64,000 nt of DNA from Micromonospora sp. WMMD1128 (GTDB lineage Bacteria; Actinomycetota; Actinomycetes; Mycobacteriales; Micromonosporaceae): positions 3,733,501 to 3,797,500 of the forward strand of contig NZ_CP114902.1 in the NCBI RefSeq assembly GCF_027497235.1, in the 5' to 3' direction. A model generated the notes under the pieces. The model saw only the letters and a program-made list of their open reading frames with translations, was not told the origin of the DNA and ran no database searches. Below are positions 41,780 to 50,569 of this stretch, piece after piece. Each line of letters begins with the position of its first letter. Position 1 is the stretch's first letter. Position numbers and translations under genes: made by a program.

Positions 41780-42538
41780 TCAGCGCGCGCCGCCATTGAC
41801 GTACAGGGTCTGGCCGCTGACGTACGACGCGTCGTCGCTGGACAGGAAGGCGATCACCGAAGCGATCTCGGTCGGCTGGGCGACCCGGCGCAGCGGGGTG
41901 TGCTCGGCGACCATTGCCTGATGCTCCTCCGGGCTGCTGCCGACCCGCTGCGCGGTGGCGGCGGTCATCGCGGTGGCCACGTAGCCCGGGGCGACGGCGT
42001 TGACCGTGATGTTGTACGGGCCGAGCTCGATGGCGAGGGTGGCCGTCAGGCCCTGCACCCCCGCCTTCGCCGCGGCGTAGTTGACCTGGCCCCGGTTACC
42101 GAGGGCAGAGCGGCTGCTGAGGTTGACGATCCGGCCGTAGCGGGCCGCGACCATGTGCTGTTGGGCAGCCTGGCAGCAGAGGAACATGCTTGTCAGGTTG
42201 GTGGTCAGCACCGCCTCCCAGTGTGGCAGGGGCATCTTGAACAGCAGGTCGTCACGGGTGATGCCGGCATTGTTCACCAGCACGTGCAACCCGCCGTACG
42301 CCTGCGCCACCCGATCGGTCATCGCGGCCACCGCCGCGGGATCGGTCACGTCGCAGCCGATGCCGACGGCCCGGCCGCCGGCAGCGGCGATCTCGTCGGC
42401 GACCGCCCGGCTGCGCTCCTCGTCGAGGTCGACCACGGCGACGGCGGCGCCCTCGGCGGCCAGCCGGTGCGCGGTCGCCGCGCCGATGCCCTGCCCGGCA
42501 CCGGTGACGACGGCCACCCGGTCGGCGAATCTGGTCAC
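41780..42538 (-). CDS. Short-chain dehydrogenase/reductase (FabG-like)
   Basis: A 252-residue NAD(P)-dependent SDR. TGAGQGIGAATAHRL is the glycine-rich cofactor motif, NNAG is present, and the catalytic Ser and Tyr-x3-Lys lie in LSSRSALGNRGQVNYAAAK. In an acyl-CoA operon it would act as 3-hydroxyacyl-CoA dehydrogenase or ketoreductase. GTG 42538 has GGGGAG 6 nt upstream; the acyl-CoA dehydrogenase upstream ends 15 bp before. Confidence 0.92.
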   Translation of the reverse strand: MTRFADRVAVVTGAGQGIGAATAHRLAAEGAAVAVVDLDEERSRAVADEIAAAGGRAVGIGCDVTDPAAVAAMTDRVAQAYGGLHVLVNNAGITRDDLLFKMPLPHWEAVLTTNLTSMFLCCQAAQQHMVAARYGRIVNLSSRSALGNRGQVNYAAAKAGVQGLTATLAIELGPYNITVNAVAPGYVATAMTAATAQRVGSSPEEHQAMVAEHTPLRRVAQPTEIASVIAFLSSDDASYVSGQTLYVNGGAR

Positions 42539-42553
42539 GGGTTCTCCCCTTTG

Positions 42554-43702
42554 CTAGAAGGCGTTGACGCCGGTGAGCGCGCGCCCGATGAGCAGTTGCT
42601 GGATCTGGCTGGTGCCCTCGTAGAGGGTGGCGACCCGGGCATCGCGCAGGTACTTGCCGACCGGGTACTCGTCGATGTAGCCGTACCCGCCGAAGACCTG
42701 GACGGCGTTGTTGGCCGCCCGGACCGCGGCCTCGCTGGCGAAGAGCTTGGCCATCGAGGCCTCGGTGGCGAACGCCTCGCCCCGGTCCACGAGGTCGGCC
42801 ACCCGCCACACCAGCAGCCGAGCGGCGGCGGTGTCCACGGCGATGGCGGCGAGCAACTGCTGCACCAGTTGGTGCCCGGCGATCGGCTTGCCGAACTGGG
42901 TGCGCTGCCCGGCGTAGCCGACCGCCGCGTCGAGGCAACCCTGGGCGATGCCGACGCAGCCGGCGGCCACCGACATCCGGCCCTTGGCCAGGGTGGCCAG
43001 GGCCAGCCGGAACCCGCCGCCGGCCGGGCCGAGGCGCGCCGAGTCGGGCACCCGGACGGCGTCGAAGCGCAGCTCACCGGTGGCCTGCCCGCGCAGCCCG
43101 AGCTTGCCGCGGATCTCTTTCCGGGTGAGCCCGGCGACGTTTGTGGGCACCAGGAACGCGGTGATGCCCCGGTGTCCGGGCCCGCCGGTGCGGGCGAAGA
43201 GCAGGACCACGTCGGCCGACGTGCCGTTGGTGATGAACGTCTTCGCGCCGGTGATCAGCCAGTCGCCGCCGTCGCGGGTCGCCCGGGTGGTCAGCGCCGC
43301 CGCGTCCGAGCCGCTGTCCGGTTCGGTCAGGGCGAAGCAGCCGAGCGCGGTGCCGGCGCAGAGCCGGGGCAGCCACTCGGCCCGCTGCGCGGCGGACCCG
43401 TGCGCGGCGACGGCCTTGGCGACCAGCCCGAGCGACACCGAGACGATGCCCCGGACGGCGGAGTCGCCCCGGCCCAGCTCCTCCAGCACCAGGCAGTAGG
43501 AGAGGTGGTCGCCGCCGGACCCGCCGTCCTCCTCGGGGATGGTCAGCCCGAGGAAGCCCAGCCGGCCGAGCTTGTCCACGATCTCCGGGTCGACGGACTC
43601 GCGCCGGTCCCAGGCCGTGGCGTGCGGGACCACCTCGCGGTCGACGAACTCGGCGGCGAGCTGACGAACCGCCGCCTGCTCCGCGGAGAGCTGAAGGTCC
43701 AT
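42554..43702 (-). CDS. Acyl-CoA dehydrogenase, first gene of catabolic operon
   Basis: A 382-residue acyl-CoA dehydrogenase paralogue: MDLQLSAEQAAVRQLAAEFV, FALTEPDSGSDAAAL (FAD site), FGGYGYIDEYPVGKYLRD and TLYEGTSQIQQLLIGRAL with the Glu in the region of the base. The ATG at 43702 has no ribosome site and lies only 7 bp from the TetR-type operator 43709-43729, so the mRNA may be leaderless and tightly repressed. Substrate may be a short or branched acyl-CoA. Confidence 0.93.
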   Translation of the reverse strand: MDLQLSAEQAAVRQLAAEFVDREVVPHATAWDRRESVDPEIVDKLGRLGFLGLTIPEEDGGSGGDHLSYCLVLEELGRGDSAVRGIVSVSLGLVAKAVAAHGSAAQRAEWLPRLCAGTALGCFALTEPDSGSDAAALTTRATRDGGDWLITGAKTFITNGTSADVVLLFARTGGPGHRGITAFLVPTNVAGLTRKEIRGKLGLRGQATGELRFDAVRVPDSARLGPAGGGFRLALATLAKGRMSVAAGCVGIAQGCLDAAVGYAGQRTQFGKPIAGHQLVQQLLAAIAVDTAAARLLVWRVADLVDRGEAFATEASMAKLFASEAAVRAANNAVQVFGGYGYIDEYPVGKYLRDARVATLYEGTSQIQQLLIGRALTGVNAF

Positions 43703-43708
43703 GAGGCA

Positions 43709-43729
43709 TAAACTAGCGCTGCAAGTTTA
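43709..43729. promoter_or_regulatory. TetR-type operator TAAACT-N9-AGTTTA
   Basis: A 21-bp inverted repeat between the acyl-CoA dehydrogenase operon and the divergent TetR gene. Its sequence AAACTAGCGC...AAGTTT recurs inverted at 44464-44484 in front of the ALDH gene, so one repressor probably controls all three promoters. Confidence 0.7.
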
Positions 43730-43793
43730 ATTCCGTCCAGACCCCGTTGTGGCAGAGTTGCGGCGAACCCACGGGCGAACGAGGGAGGCGCGG

Positions 43794-44459
43794 ATGCCCC
43801 GGCCGAGGCAGGCGCTGCTCAGCCGGCAGCGGATCGTCGATGCCGCAGCGGCGCTGATCGACGCGGACGGCCTGGAGGGGTTCTCCACCCGCCGGCTCGC
43901 GGCCGAACTCGGGGTGCGCGGGCCCTCGCTCTACAATCACTTCGCCACCAAGGACGAGATCCTCGACGCGGTGGCCGACAGCGTCACGGCGCAGGTCGAC
44001 GTCTCCTTCTTCGGGAAGATCGACTGGCGCGAGGCGCTGCGCCGGTGGGGCCACTCGTACCGGGCGGCACTGGCCGCGCACCCGAACATCGTGCCGTACC
44101 TCGCCCGTGGGCCGGGTCGGCGGCCGGCGGCGCTGGCGATGGCCGACGCGGTCTACGGCGGACTCGTCGCCGCCGGCTGGCCGCCCGCGCGCGCGACGCA
44201 CATCGGCGCGCTGATGCGCTACTTCGTGGCGGGCTCCGCGCTCGGGTCGTTCGCCCGTGGCTTCGTCGAGGACCCGGGGTTGTACGGCGAGCGGTATCCG
44301 CACCTGACCCAGGCGCACCGGCTCGCCGAGCATCAGCAGCAGGTGGACGAGGGTGCCTTCGCGCTCGGCCTCGACGCGCTCATCCACGGGCTCTCCCGCA
44401 CCTACCAGGAGCACGTCGGGCCGCTACCACCCCTCCCACCGGCCGACCCGGGGAGCTAG
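43794..44459 (+). CDS. TetR family regulator
   Basis: A 221-residue repressor. The N-terminal HTH reads LSRQRIVDAAAALIDADGLE with STRRLAAELGVRGPSLYNHF; the C-terminal ligand domain contains GSALGSFARGFVEDPGLY. ATG 43794 is preferred since GAGGGAGG lies 5 nt upstream. It diverges from the acyl-CoA dehydrogenase operon and precedes the ALDH/ADH pair; matching 21-bp inverted repeats on both sides of the gene mark its likely operators. The inducer is probably an acyl-CoA or aldehyde of this pathway. Confidence 0.9.
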   Translation: MPRPRQALLSRQRIVDAAAALIDADGLEGFSTRRLAAELGVRGPSLYNHFATKDEILDAVADSVTAQVDVSFFGKIDWREALRRWGHSYRAALAAHPNIVPYLARGPGRRPAALAMADAVYGGLVAAGWPPARATHIGALMRYFVAGSALGSFARGFVEDPGLYGERYPHLTQAHRLAEHQQQVDEGAFALGLDALIHGLSRTYQEHVGPLPPLPPADPGS

Positions 44460-44463
44460 AGTC

Positions 44464-44484
44464 AAAACTTCCGGCGCTAGTTTT
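44464..44484. promoter_or_regulatory. TetR-type operator AAAACT-N9-AGTTTT
   Basis: Second copy of the 21-bp operator, 20 bp upstream of the ALDH ATG. The complementary strand aligns with 43709-43729 in both arms and in most of the spacer. Confidence 0.7.
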
Positions 44485-44504
44485 CGACCACGGTGAGGGG
44501 CGCG

Positions 44505-45923
44505 ATGGATCTCGCACGAACCGACATCTATCTCGACGGAGCCTGGGTCGCCCCCTCCTCCGGGCACACCATCGCGGTGCACAACCCGGCGACCGAGGAG
44601 CTCCTGGCCCGGGTGCCGGCTGGCACGGCCGCCGACGTCGACCGGGCCGTCGCGGCTGCCCGGGCCGCCTTCCCCGGCTGGGCCGCCGCCACCCCGGCGC
44701 AGCGGTCCGCCGCCCTGGACCGCCTGCACGCGGCGCTGGCCAACCGGGCCGCGATCGCCGCCGAGACGATCGCGCTGGAGCTGGGCACCCCGCTCCGGGT
44801 CGCCACCCGGGTACAGGTCGGCCTGCCGCTGACCGTCCTGCGCAGCTACGTCGACCTGGCCGCCCGGCCGCCCGCCGAGGAGACCGTCGGCAACTCGCTC
44901 GTGGTCCGCGAGCCGGTCGGCGTGGTCGGGGCGATCACCCCGTGGAACTACCCGCTGCACCAGGTGATGGCGAAGGTGGCGCCCGCGCTTGCCGCCGGGT
45001 GCACGGTGGTGCTCAAGCCCAGCGAGCTGACCCCGCTGACCGCGTACCTGCTCTTCGACGCGATCCACGAGGCCGGCTTCCCGCCGGGGGTGGTCAACCT
45101 GGTGCCCGGCACCGGCGTCGAGGTGGGCGAGGCCGTCGCCGCCCACCCGGACGTCGACATGGTCTCCTTCACCGGCTCGACCGCCACCGGCCGGCGGATC
45201 TCGCACCTGGCCGCCGACCGGATCGCCCGGGTGGCGCTGGAGCTCGGCGGCAAGTCCGCCAACGTGATCCTCGACGACGCCGACCTGGCCACCGCGGTGA
45301 AGGTCGGCGTGGGCAACGCCTTCCTCAACTCCGGCCAGACCTGCACCGCCTGGACCCGGATGCTGGTGCACCGGGACCGCTACGACGAGGCGGTGAACCT
45401 GGTCGCCAAGGCCGCCGACGGCTACCGGACCGGCGACCCGTTCGCGCCGGACACCCGGCTCGGCCCGCTGGTCTCCGCGGCCCAGCGGGACCGGGTGACC
45501 GGCCACGTGGCCCGGGCGCTCGCCGACGGCGGCCGGCTGATCGCCGGCGGCCCGGACGCGGTGCTGCCCGAGCGGGGCTGGTTCGTCGCCCCGACCGTGC
45601 TCGCCGACGTCGACCCGGGCAGCGCGCTGGCCCAGGAGGAGGTCTTCGGACCGGTGCTCGCCGTCATCCCGGTCGACGACGAGGAGGCGGCGGTGGCCGT
45701 CGCGAACGACTCCCGGTACGGCCTGGCCGGCGCCGTCTGGTCCGCCGACGAGGAGCGGGCGGTGCGGGTCGCCCGGCGGATCCGCACCGGAGCCGTCGAC
45801 ATCAACGGCGCGCCGTTCAACCCGCTCGCCCCGTTCGGCGGCTACAAGCAGTCCGGCCTCGGCCGGGAACTGGGTCGCTACGGGCTCGACGAGTTCCTCC
45901 AGACGAAGGCGATCCAGCGGTGA
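44505..45923 (+). CDS. Aldehyde dehydrogenase (NAD(P)+-dependent)
   Basis: A 472-residue ALDH superfamily enzyme oxidising an aldehyde to an acid. GAITPWNYPLHQ (cofactor pocket), FTGSTATGRRI, LELGGKSANVIL (general-base Glu) and NSGQTCTAWTR (nucleophilic Cys near residue 283) are all intact, and the end reads GGYKQSGLGRELG. ATG 44505 follows GAGGGG; a GTG four codons earlier is possible. It overlaps the zinc alcohol dehydrogenase gene by 4 bp, so the pair would take an alcohol to an acid ready for the FadD-like ligase. Confidence 0.93.
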   Translation: MDLARTDIYLDGAWVAPSSGHTIAVHNPATEELLARVPAGTAADVDRAVAAARAAFPGWAAATPAQRSAALDRLHAALANRAAIAAETIALELGTPLRVATRVQVGLPLTVLRSYVDLAARPPAEETVGNSLVVREPVGVVGAITPWNYPLHQVMAKVAPALAAGCTVVLKPSELTPLTAYLLFDAIHEAGFPPGVVNLVPGTGVEVGEAVAAHPDVDMVSFTGSTATGRRISHLAADRIARVALELGGKSANVILDDADLATAVKVGVGNAFLNSGQTCTAWTRMLVHRDRYDEAVNLVAKAADGYRTGDPFAPDTRLGPLVSAAQRDRVTGHVARALADGGRLIAGGPDAVLPERGWFVAPTVLADVDPGSALAQEEVFGPVLAVIPVDDEEAAVAVANDSRYGLAGAVWSADEERAVRVARRIRTGAVDINGAPFNPLAPFGGYKQSGLGRELGRYGLDEFLQTKAIQR

Positions 45924-46993
45924 GGGCGCTGCTCGCCCGCGGCGTGAACCAGCCGCTGACGGTGGAGGAGGTGGAGCTGCCGGCACCCGGGCCGGGCGAG
46001 GTACGGGTGCGGGTACGGGCCGCCGGGGTCTGCCACTCGGACCTGTCCATGGTCAACGGCACGGTCGCGCCGCCGTACCCGCTGGTGCTCGGGCACGAGG
46101 CGGCGGGCGAGGTGGTCGAGGTCGGCCCCGGCGTCGACCGGGTCCGGCCCGGCGCGCACGTGGTGCTGAACTGGGCGCCGCCCTGCCGGAGGTGCTGGTA
46201 CTGCGGTCGCGGCGAGCCGTGGTTCTGCGAGCGGACGGGCTCCCCCGCGACCGCCCGGGGCCGGACCTCGGCCGGTGCGCCGCTGCACGTCGCCCTCGGC
46301 CTCGGCGCGCTGGCCGAGGAGGTGGTGGTGCCGCAGGAGGCGGTGATCGACGTTCCGGCGCAGCTACCGTTCGCCACCGCGGCCCTGCTGGGCTGCGCCG
46401 TGCTCACCGGGGTAGGCGCGGTACGCCGGACCGCCCGGGTGGCGCCCGGCGAGTCGGTGGCGGTGATCGGTCTCGGCGGGGTGGGCCTGTCGGTGGTCTC
46501 CGCCGCCCGGGCCGCCGGCGCCGACCCGGTCCTCGCCGTCGACGTGTCGCCCGCCAAGGCCGAACTGGCCGCCGCCGCCGGGGCCACCGACTTCCTCGTC
46601 GCCGACGACGCGCTGAGCCGGGCGGTCCGGGAACGCACCCACGGGCGTGGCGTCGACCACGCCCTGGAGTGCGTCGGCCGCGGCGTGACCATCCGCGCCG
46701 CCTGGCGGGCCACCCGGCGCGGCGGCCAGGTCACCGTCGTGGGCATGGGCGCGCGGGACGACCTGGTCAGCCTGAGCGCGCTGGACATCTTCCACTCCGG
46801 GCGGACACTGCGTTCCTCGGTGTACGGCTCGTCCGACCCGGACCGGGACGTGCCCGAGCTGGCCCGCGCCGTGCTCGACGGCACCCTGGACCCGGCCGCC
46901 CTGATCACCGACCGGACCGGCCTGGACGGCGCCGCGGCGGCGTTCGACCGGATGGCCCGCGGCGAGGGCGCCCGTACCGTCGTGCTGCCCTGA
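45920..46993 (+). CDS. Zinc-dependent alcohol dehydrogenase
   Basis: A 357-residue medium-chain dehydrogenase/reductase. The catalytic zinc ligand Cys lies in AGVCHSDLS, the His in LGHEAAGEV, and the structural zinc is held by four Cys in PPCRRCWYCGRGEPWFCE. The Rossmann motif is GLGGVGLSVV. The GTG start overlaps the ALDH stop (GTGA), giving a coupled alcohol-to-acid pair. It ends 17 bp before the converging LuxR-family gene with no terminator visible. Confidence 0.93.
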   Translation: MRALLARGVNQPLTVEEVELPAPGPGEVRVRVRAAGVCHSDLSMVNGTVAPPYPLVLGHEAAGEVVEVGPGVDRVRPGAHVVLNWAPPCRRCWYCGRGEPWFCERTGSPATARGRTSAGAPLHVALGLGALAEEVVVPQEAVIDVPAQLPFATAALLGCAVLTGVGAVRRTARVAPGESVAVIGLGGVGLSVVSAARAAGADPVLAVDVSPAKAELAAAAGATDFLVADDALSRAVRERTHGRGVDHALECVGRGVTIRAAWRATRRGGQVTVVGMGARDDLVSLSALDIFHSGRTLRSSVYGSSDPDRDVPELARAVLDGTLDPAALITDRTGLDGAAAAFDRMARGEGARTVVLP

Positions 46994-47010
46994 CCGTCGC
47001 CGCGCCGGTT

Positions 47011-49758
47011 TCAGTGCAGCGCGCGGGCGAGTTCGGTACGGGACCGGATGCCGAGCCGGTGGAAGATGTTGCGCAGGTGGTGGTCGACGGTCCGGGTGGA
47101 GAGGAACATCCGGGTGGCGATCTCGCGGTTGGTGGCTCCCTCGGCGACCAACTGCGCGATCCGTAGCTGCTGCCCGGTGAGCAGCCGGGCGGCCGGCAGC
47201 TCCGGCGTGCCGACCGACTCGCCGGCCGCCCGCAGCTCGGTGGTGGCCTGCTCGGCCCAGACGGTCAGCCCGAGCAGGCCGAAGGTCTCCCGGGCCGCGT
47301 GCAGGTGCTCCCGGGCGTCCCGGGGGCGGCGGCTGCGGCGCAGTTCCCGGCCGAGGAGCAGCTCGGTGCGGGCCCGTTCGAACGCCCCCGCTTCCGCCGG
47401 GTGCAGCCGCAGCGCGGTGCGGAAGCCGCGTTCGGCGTCGACGCTGCCGCGCGCGGCCAGCAGCGCGTGGCAGCGCGCGGAGAGCGCCCGCCGGGACGGG
47501 CTGGCGGTGCTGCTGGCCCACCTGTCGAAGACGGCGAGCGCGGCGGTGGCGGCCGGTCGCCGGCCCGCGCCGGCGGCGGCCTCGACCAGGTACGGGGTGG
47601 CCATCACCTGGATCAGCACCTGCCCTCGGCCGGTGCCGGGGCGGGCCAGCGCGGCCAGTCGGGCGGCGGACGCCTCGTGCCGCCCGTCGACCAGGTCGAG
47701 CACCGCGAGCGCCCACTGGGCGAGCGCGCGCGGACGGCTGTACGGGGCGGACGCCTCGCCGATCTCGCGGATCCGGCACAGGCTGGTTTCCCGGTCGGCC
47801 CGGACCGCCGCCAGCACCGCCAGCATGCCCAGGTGCACCCCGGCGGAGTTGACCTGGCCGGTGTCCCGGGCGACCCGCAACCCCTCCCGGGAGGTGTCCG
47901 CCGCCGCCTCGTGCCGGCCCAGCCAGTACTCCGCGATCGCGCGCAGCTCCAGCGCCCGGGGCAGCGCGGACACCTCGCCGCGGGCACGCGCCAGCTCGAC
48001 GGCCCGCTCGGCGAGCCGGTGGGCGGCGCTGTCGACCGCGACCAGCAGGCCCGCGACCGCCGCGCCGGTCAGCGCGGCGGGGGTGAGCGCCGGCCCGGTC
48101 AGCCGGTTGCCGAGCACGACCGCCCGGCGCAGGGCCGGGCCGCCCCGCTCGTGGTCACCGCGCAGCGTCGCCGCCACCCCGGCGGCCAGCGCGGTCAGCA
48201 ACTCCGCGTCGGGCGGGTCCTCGGGCCGACGCAGGGCCGCCACTCGGCGCGCCACCTCGGCGTAGCGGAACTGGTCGCCGGTGTGGCAGACCGCCTCACC
48301 GGCCCGGACAAGCGCGCCGAGGGCGGCGACGCGGTCGACCCCGGACACCGCCCGGGCGGCGGCGAGCAGGGTGGTCGAGGCCGTCGACGGCGAGCCGCAG
48401 CGCAGTTCCAGCTCGCCGCGGAGCAGCTCGGCCCGGCCGGCCGCGACCGGGTCGACCGGTCCGACCGCGGCGGCCTCGGCCAGCAGCCGCCCGGCACGTC
48501 GGGGCTGCCCCGCCGCCCAGGCGCGACCGGCGGCGGCGACCAGCCGGGCGGTGGCCTGCCGCGGCTCGTCGCTGAGTTCGGCGGCCCGGTGCAGGGCGGC
48601 CACCCCGTCGTCCCCGCCGGCCCCACCGGCCACGGCCTCCAGTTCCGCCGCCAGCACCGGGTCCGGGCCCTCCGCCGCGGCGGCGCGGTGCAGCGTCCGG
48701 CGCAGGTGCTGTCCGGGGCCGTCGAGCACGCCGGCGAGCAGCAGGTGGGCGGCGCGCCGCTCGGCCAGCGGCGCGTCCGCCGCGACGACGGCCCGGGCCA
48801 GCGGTTGCGCCAGGGCCACCCGCTCCGGGCCGGCCCGGACCAGCCCGGCTGCCTCGGCCGGGGCGAGCGCCTCGATCGCCGTGCCGCCGGCGCGGGCGGC
48901 CCGGACCAGGGTGGCCGGATCGCCGTCGGAGTCGAGCGCGGCGAGCAGCAGCACGCGCCGGGTGTCGGCGGGCAGCCCGGCCAGCCGGCCCCGGTACCCG
49001 CGACCCAGCGCGCCGTCGAGGGGCGGCCCGTCGGGCAGCGGCTCCTCACCGCGGCACTGGCCCGGGGTGAGCACCTCGGCGAGGTCGACCAGGGCCTGCG
49101 GGTTGCCGCCGGCGACCGCGGTCAGTTCCCGGGCCACCCGGGGGGCCAGCCCGGGCAGCCGTTCAGTGAGCAGCGCAGCGCCGGCCCGGTCGTCGAGGGG
49201 TCGCAGCCGGTGCCGGGGCACGCCGGCGGCGACCGCGTCGGTGCCGGCGGTGAGCAGCATGGCAACCGGCAGGTGACGCAGCCGGCGGGCCACGAAGCCG
49301 AGCACCTCCGCGGTCGGCGGGTCGCCGCGATCGACGTCGTCGACCGTGCAGAGCAGCGGGCGCTCCCGGGCGGCGGCGGCGAGCAGTCCCCGCACGGCCA
49401 TCGACAGGGCGAGCCGGTGGTCGGCCGGGCAGCCCGCGCCGGCCAGCGTCCGCCGCAGCACCCCGCGCTGCGGCTCGGGCAGGGCGTCGGCCCGGTCGAG
49501 CAGCGGGTCGAGCAGGCGTTGCAGCCCCGCGTACGGCAGCGCGGCCTCGTCCGCCAGGCCGGCGCCGGCCAGCCGGTGACAGCGGGTGGCGTACCGGTGG
49601 GCGTAGCCGACCAGGACGCTACGGCCGGCGCCCGGTTCGCCCCACACCAGCAGCGCTCCCCCGGCGTCCGGCAGGCCGTCGGCCAGCCGCCGGACGGCCG
49701 CGCACTCGGTGTCCCGACCCGGCAGCCCAGTTATTTGCACTGACGATGCAGCTACCAT
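47011..49758 (-). CDS. LuxR family ATPase regulator (LAL type)
   Basis: A 915-residue large ATP-binding LuxR regulator. The N-terminal P-loop reads GEPGAGRSVLV, with Arg in place of the usual Walker Lys, and the Walker B region is CTVDDVDRGD, so ATP turnover may be weakened. A long alanine-rich, TPR-like helical middle follows. The C-terminal LuxR HTH is clear (QQLRIAQLVAEGATNREIAT, then STRTVDHHLRNIFHRLGI). An inverted repeat of the nearby TetR operator family overlaps the first codons, so repression at the start is likely, or the true start is slightly downstream. It may activate the acyl/alcohol catabolic genes around it. Confidence 0.88.
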   Translation of the reverse strand: MVAASSVQITGLPGRDTECAAVRRLADGLPDAGGALLVWGEPGAGRSVLVGYAHRYATRCHRLAGAGLADEAALPYAGLQRLLDPLLDRADALPEPQRGVLRRTLAGAGCPADHRLALSMAVRGLLAAAARERPLLCTVDDVDRGDPPTAEVLGFVARRLRHLPVAMLLTAGTDAVAAGVPRHRLRPLDDRAGAALLTERLPGLAPRVARELTAVAGGNPQALVDLAEVLTPGQCRGEEPLPDGPPLDGALGRGYRGRLAGLPADTRRVLLLAALDSDGDPATLVRAARAGGTAIEALAPAEAAGLVRAGPERVALAQPLARAVVAADAPLAERRAAHLLLAGVLDGPGQHLRRTLHRAAAAEGPDPVLAAELEAVAGGAGGDDGVAALHRAAELSDEPRQATARLVAAAGRAWAAGQPRRAGRLLAEAAAVGPVDPVAAGRAELLRGELELRCGSPSTASTTLLAAARAVSGVDRVAALGALVRAGEAVCHTGDQFRYAEVARRVAALRRPEDPPDAELLTALAAGVAATLRGDHERGGPALRRAVVLGNRLTGPALTPAALTGAAVAGLLVAVDSAAHRLAERAVELARARGEVSALPRALELRAIAEYWLGRHEAAADTSREGLRVARDTGQVNSAGVHLGMLAVLAAVRADRETSLCRIREIGEASAPYSRPRALAQWALAVLDLVDGRHEASAARLAALARPGTGRGQVLIQVMATPYLVEAAAGAGRRPAATAALAVFDRWASSTASPSRRALSARCHALLAARGSVDAERGFRTALRLHPAEAGAFERARTELLLGRELRRSRRPRDAREHLHAARETFGLLGLTVWAEQATTELRAAGESVGTPELPAARLLTGQQLRIAQLVAEGATNREIATRMFLSTRTVDHHLRNIFHRLGIRSRTELARALH
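49734..49750. promoter_or_regulatory. TetR-2 operator-like site over start of LuxR-family gene
   Basis: TTTGCACTGACGATGCA overlaps codons 3-9 of the LuxR-family gene. It shares CGTCAGTGCAAAT (complement) exactly with the thiolase promoter site and resembles the site at 51332-51346. Confidence 0.5.
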
Positions 49759-49806
49759 GCATCGAGTGTTACCTATCGGAAACGGGATGGAAAGAGTTCG
49801 GACCGC

Positions 49807-50415
49807 TCAGCCGGGAGCGTCGGCCAGCAGGGCGGCGACCGTCCGGGCCATCACCGCCCGCGCCTGGTCCACGCCCAGCCCCAGCCCGTCGCGCAGCATC
49901 GACCAGGCCGGCCACATGCTCGCCGCGACCACCGCGTGCAGCACCTGCTCCCGACCGGACCCGGCCCGTGCCAGCTCGGCCGCGAAGAGCTGCTCGACCT
50001 CCTCGATGACCCGCGAGATGTGCACCAGCCGGTTACGGTGCAGTTGGTCGGAGACCGGCTCCCGCATCTGCGCCGCCCGCGCGGAGGGCGCGATGAGCTG
50101 CAGCAGCCGCGCCCGCTGCCGGCAGTACGCGTCGACCCGCTTGGCCAACGGCAGCGTCGGCGAGATCGGCCGGTGCGCGGCGTCCTGCTGGCGGAGCACC
50201 TCCGCCCCACTGGCCTCGAAGAGCGTCTCCATGTCCTTGAAGTTCGTCCAGAGCGTGCGCAGCGAGATGCCGGCCCGCTCCGCGATGCGCTCGCCGGTCG
50301 GCCGCAGGTCCCCCTCGGAGATGAGCGCGAGGTGGGCCTCGACGATCGCCGCCCGGGTCCGCGCGGCCCGGGCCGTCCGCCCGTCCACCCGGCCGGGTGC
50401 CTGCACCCCACCCAT
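49807..50415 (-). CDS. TetR family regulator
   Basis: A 202-residue TetR-type repressor. The HTH begins RTRAAIVEAHLALISEGDLR and continues GERIAERAGISLRTLWTNF; the ligand domain is helical and Arg/Ala-rich. ATG 50415 is preferred because GAGGAGGG lies 8 nt upstream. It is transcribed with the SDR upstream and the LuxR-family gene downstream. TGCA-centred inverted repeats occur at the LuxR gene, the SDR gene, the thiolase gene and, in a related form, the liv operon, so it is the best candidate for their common repressor. The 154-bp gap to the SDR gene shows nothing notable. Confidence 0.88.
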   Translation of the reverse strand: MGGVQAPGRVDGRTARAARTRAAIVEAHLALISEGDLRPTGERIAERAGISLRTLWTNFKDMETLFEASGAEVLRQQDAAHRPISPTLPLAKRVDAYCRQRARLLQLIAPSARAAQMREPVSDQLHRNRLVHISRVIEEVEQLFAAELARAGSGREQVLHAVVAASMWPAWSMLRDGLGLGVDQARAVMARTVAALLADAPG

Positions 50416-50569
50416 CCGCGCTGCCCTCCTCGACGCCGTCACGCCTCACTGCCCGCCGAGTCTAGACGCGCGCCGACGGCGCGTCGGAGCGGTGTCGGCG
50501 CAGCTCGCGACGGGCCAGCGACTGCCGGTGCGCCTCGTTGGGTGAGCCCGCGGGTCCGCGCCGGAGCGG

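Noticed and set aside
44045..45919. Long upstream extension of the alcohol dehydrogenase frame
   Set aside because: It covers the TetR and ALDH genes in another frame; the GTG at 45920 with GTGA overlap is the natural start.
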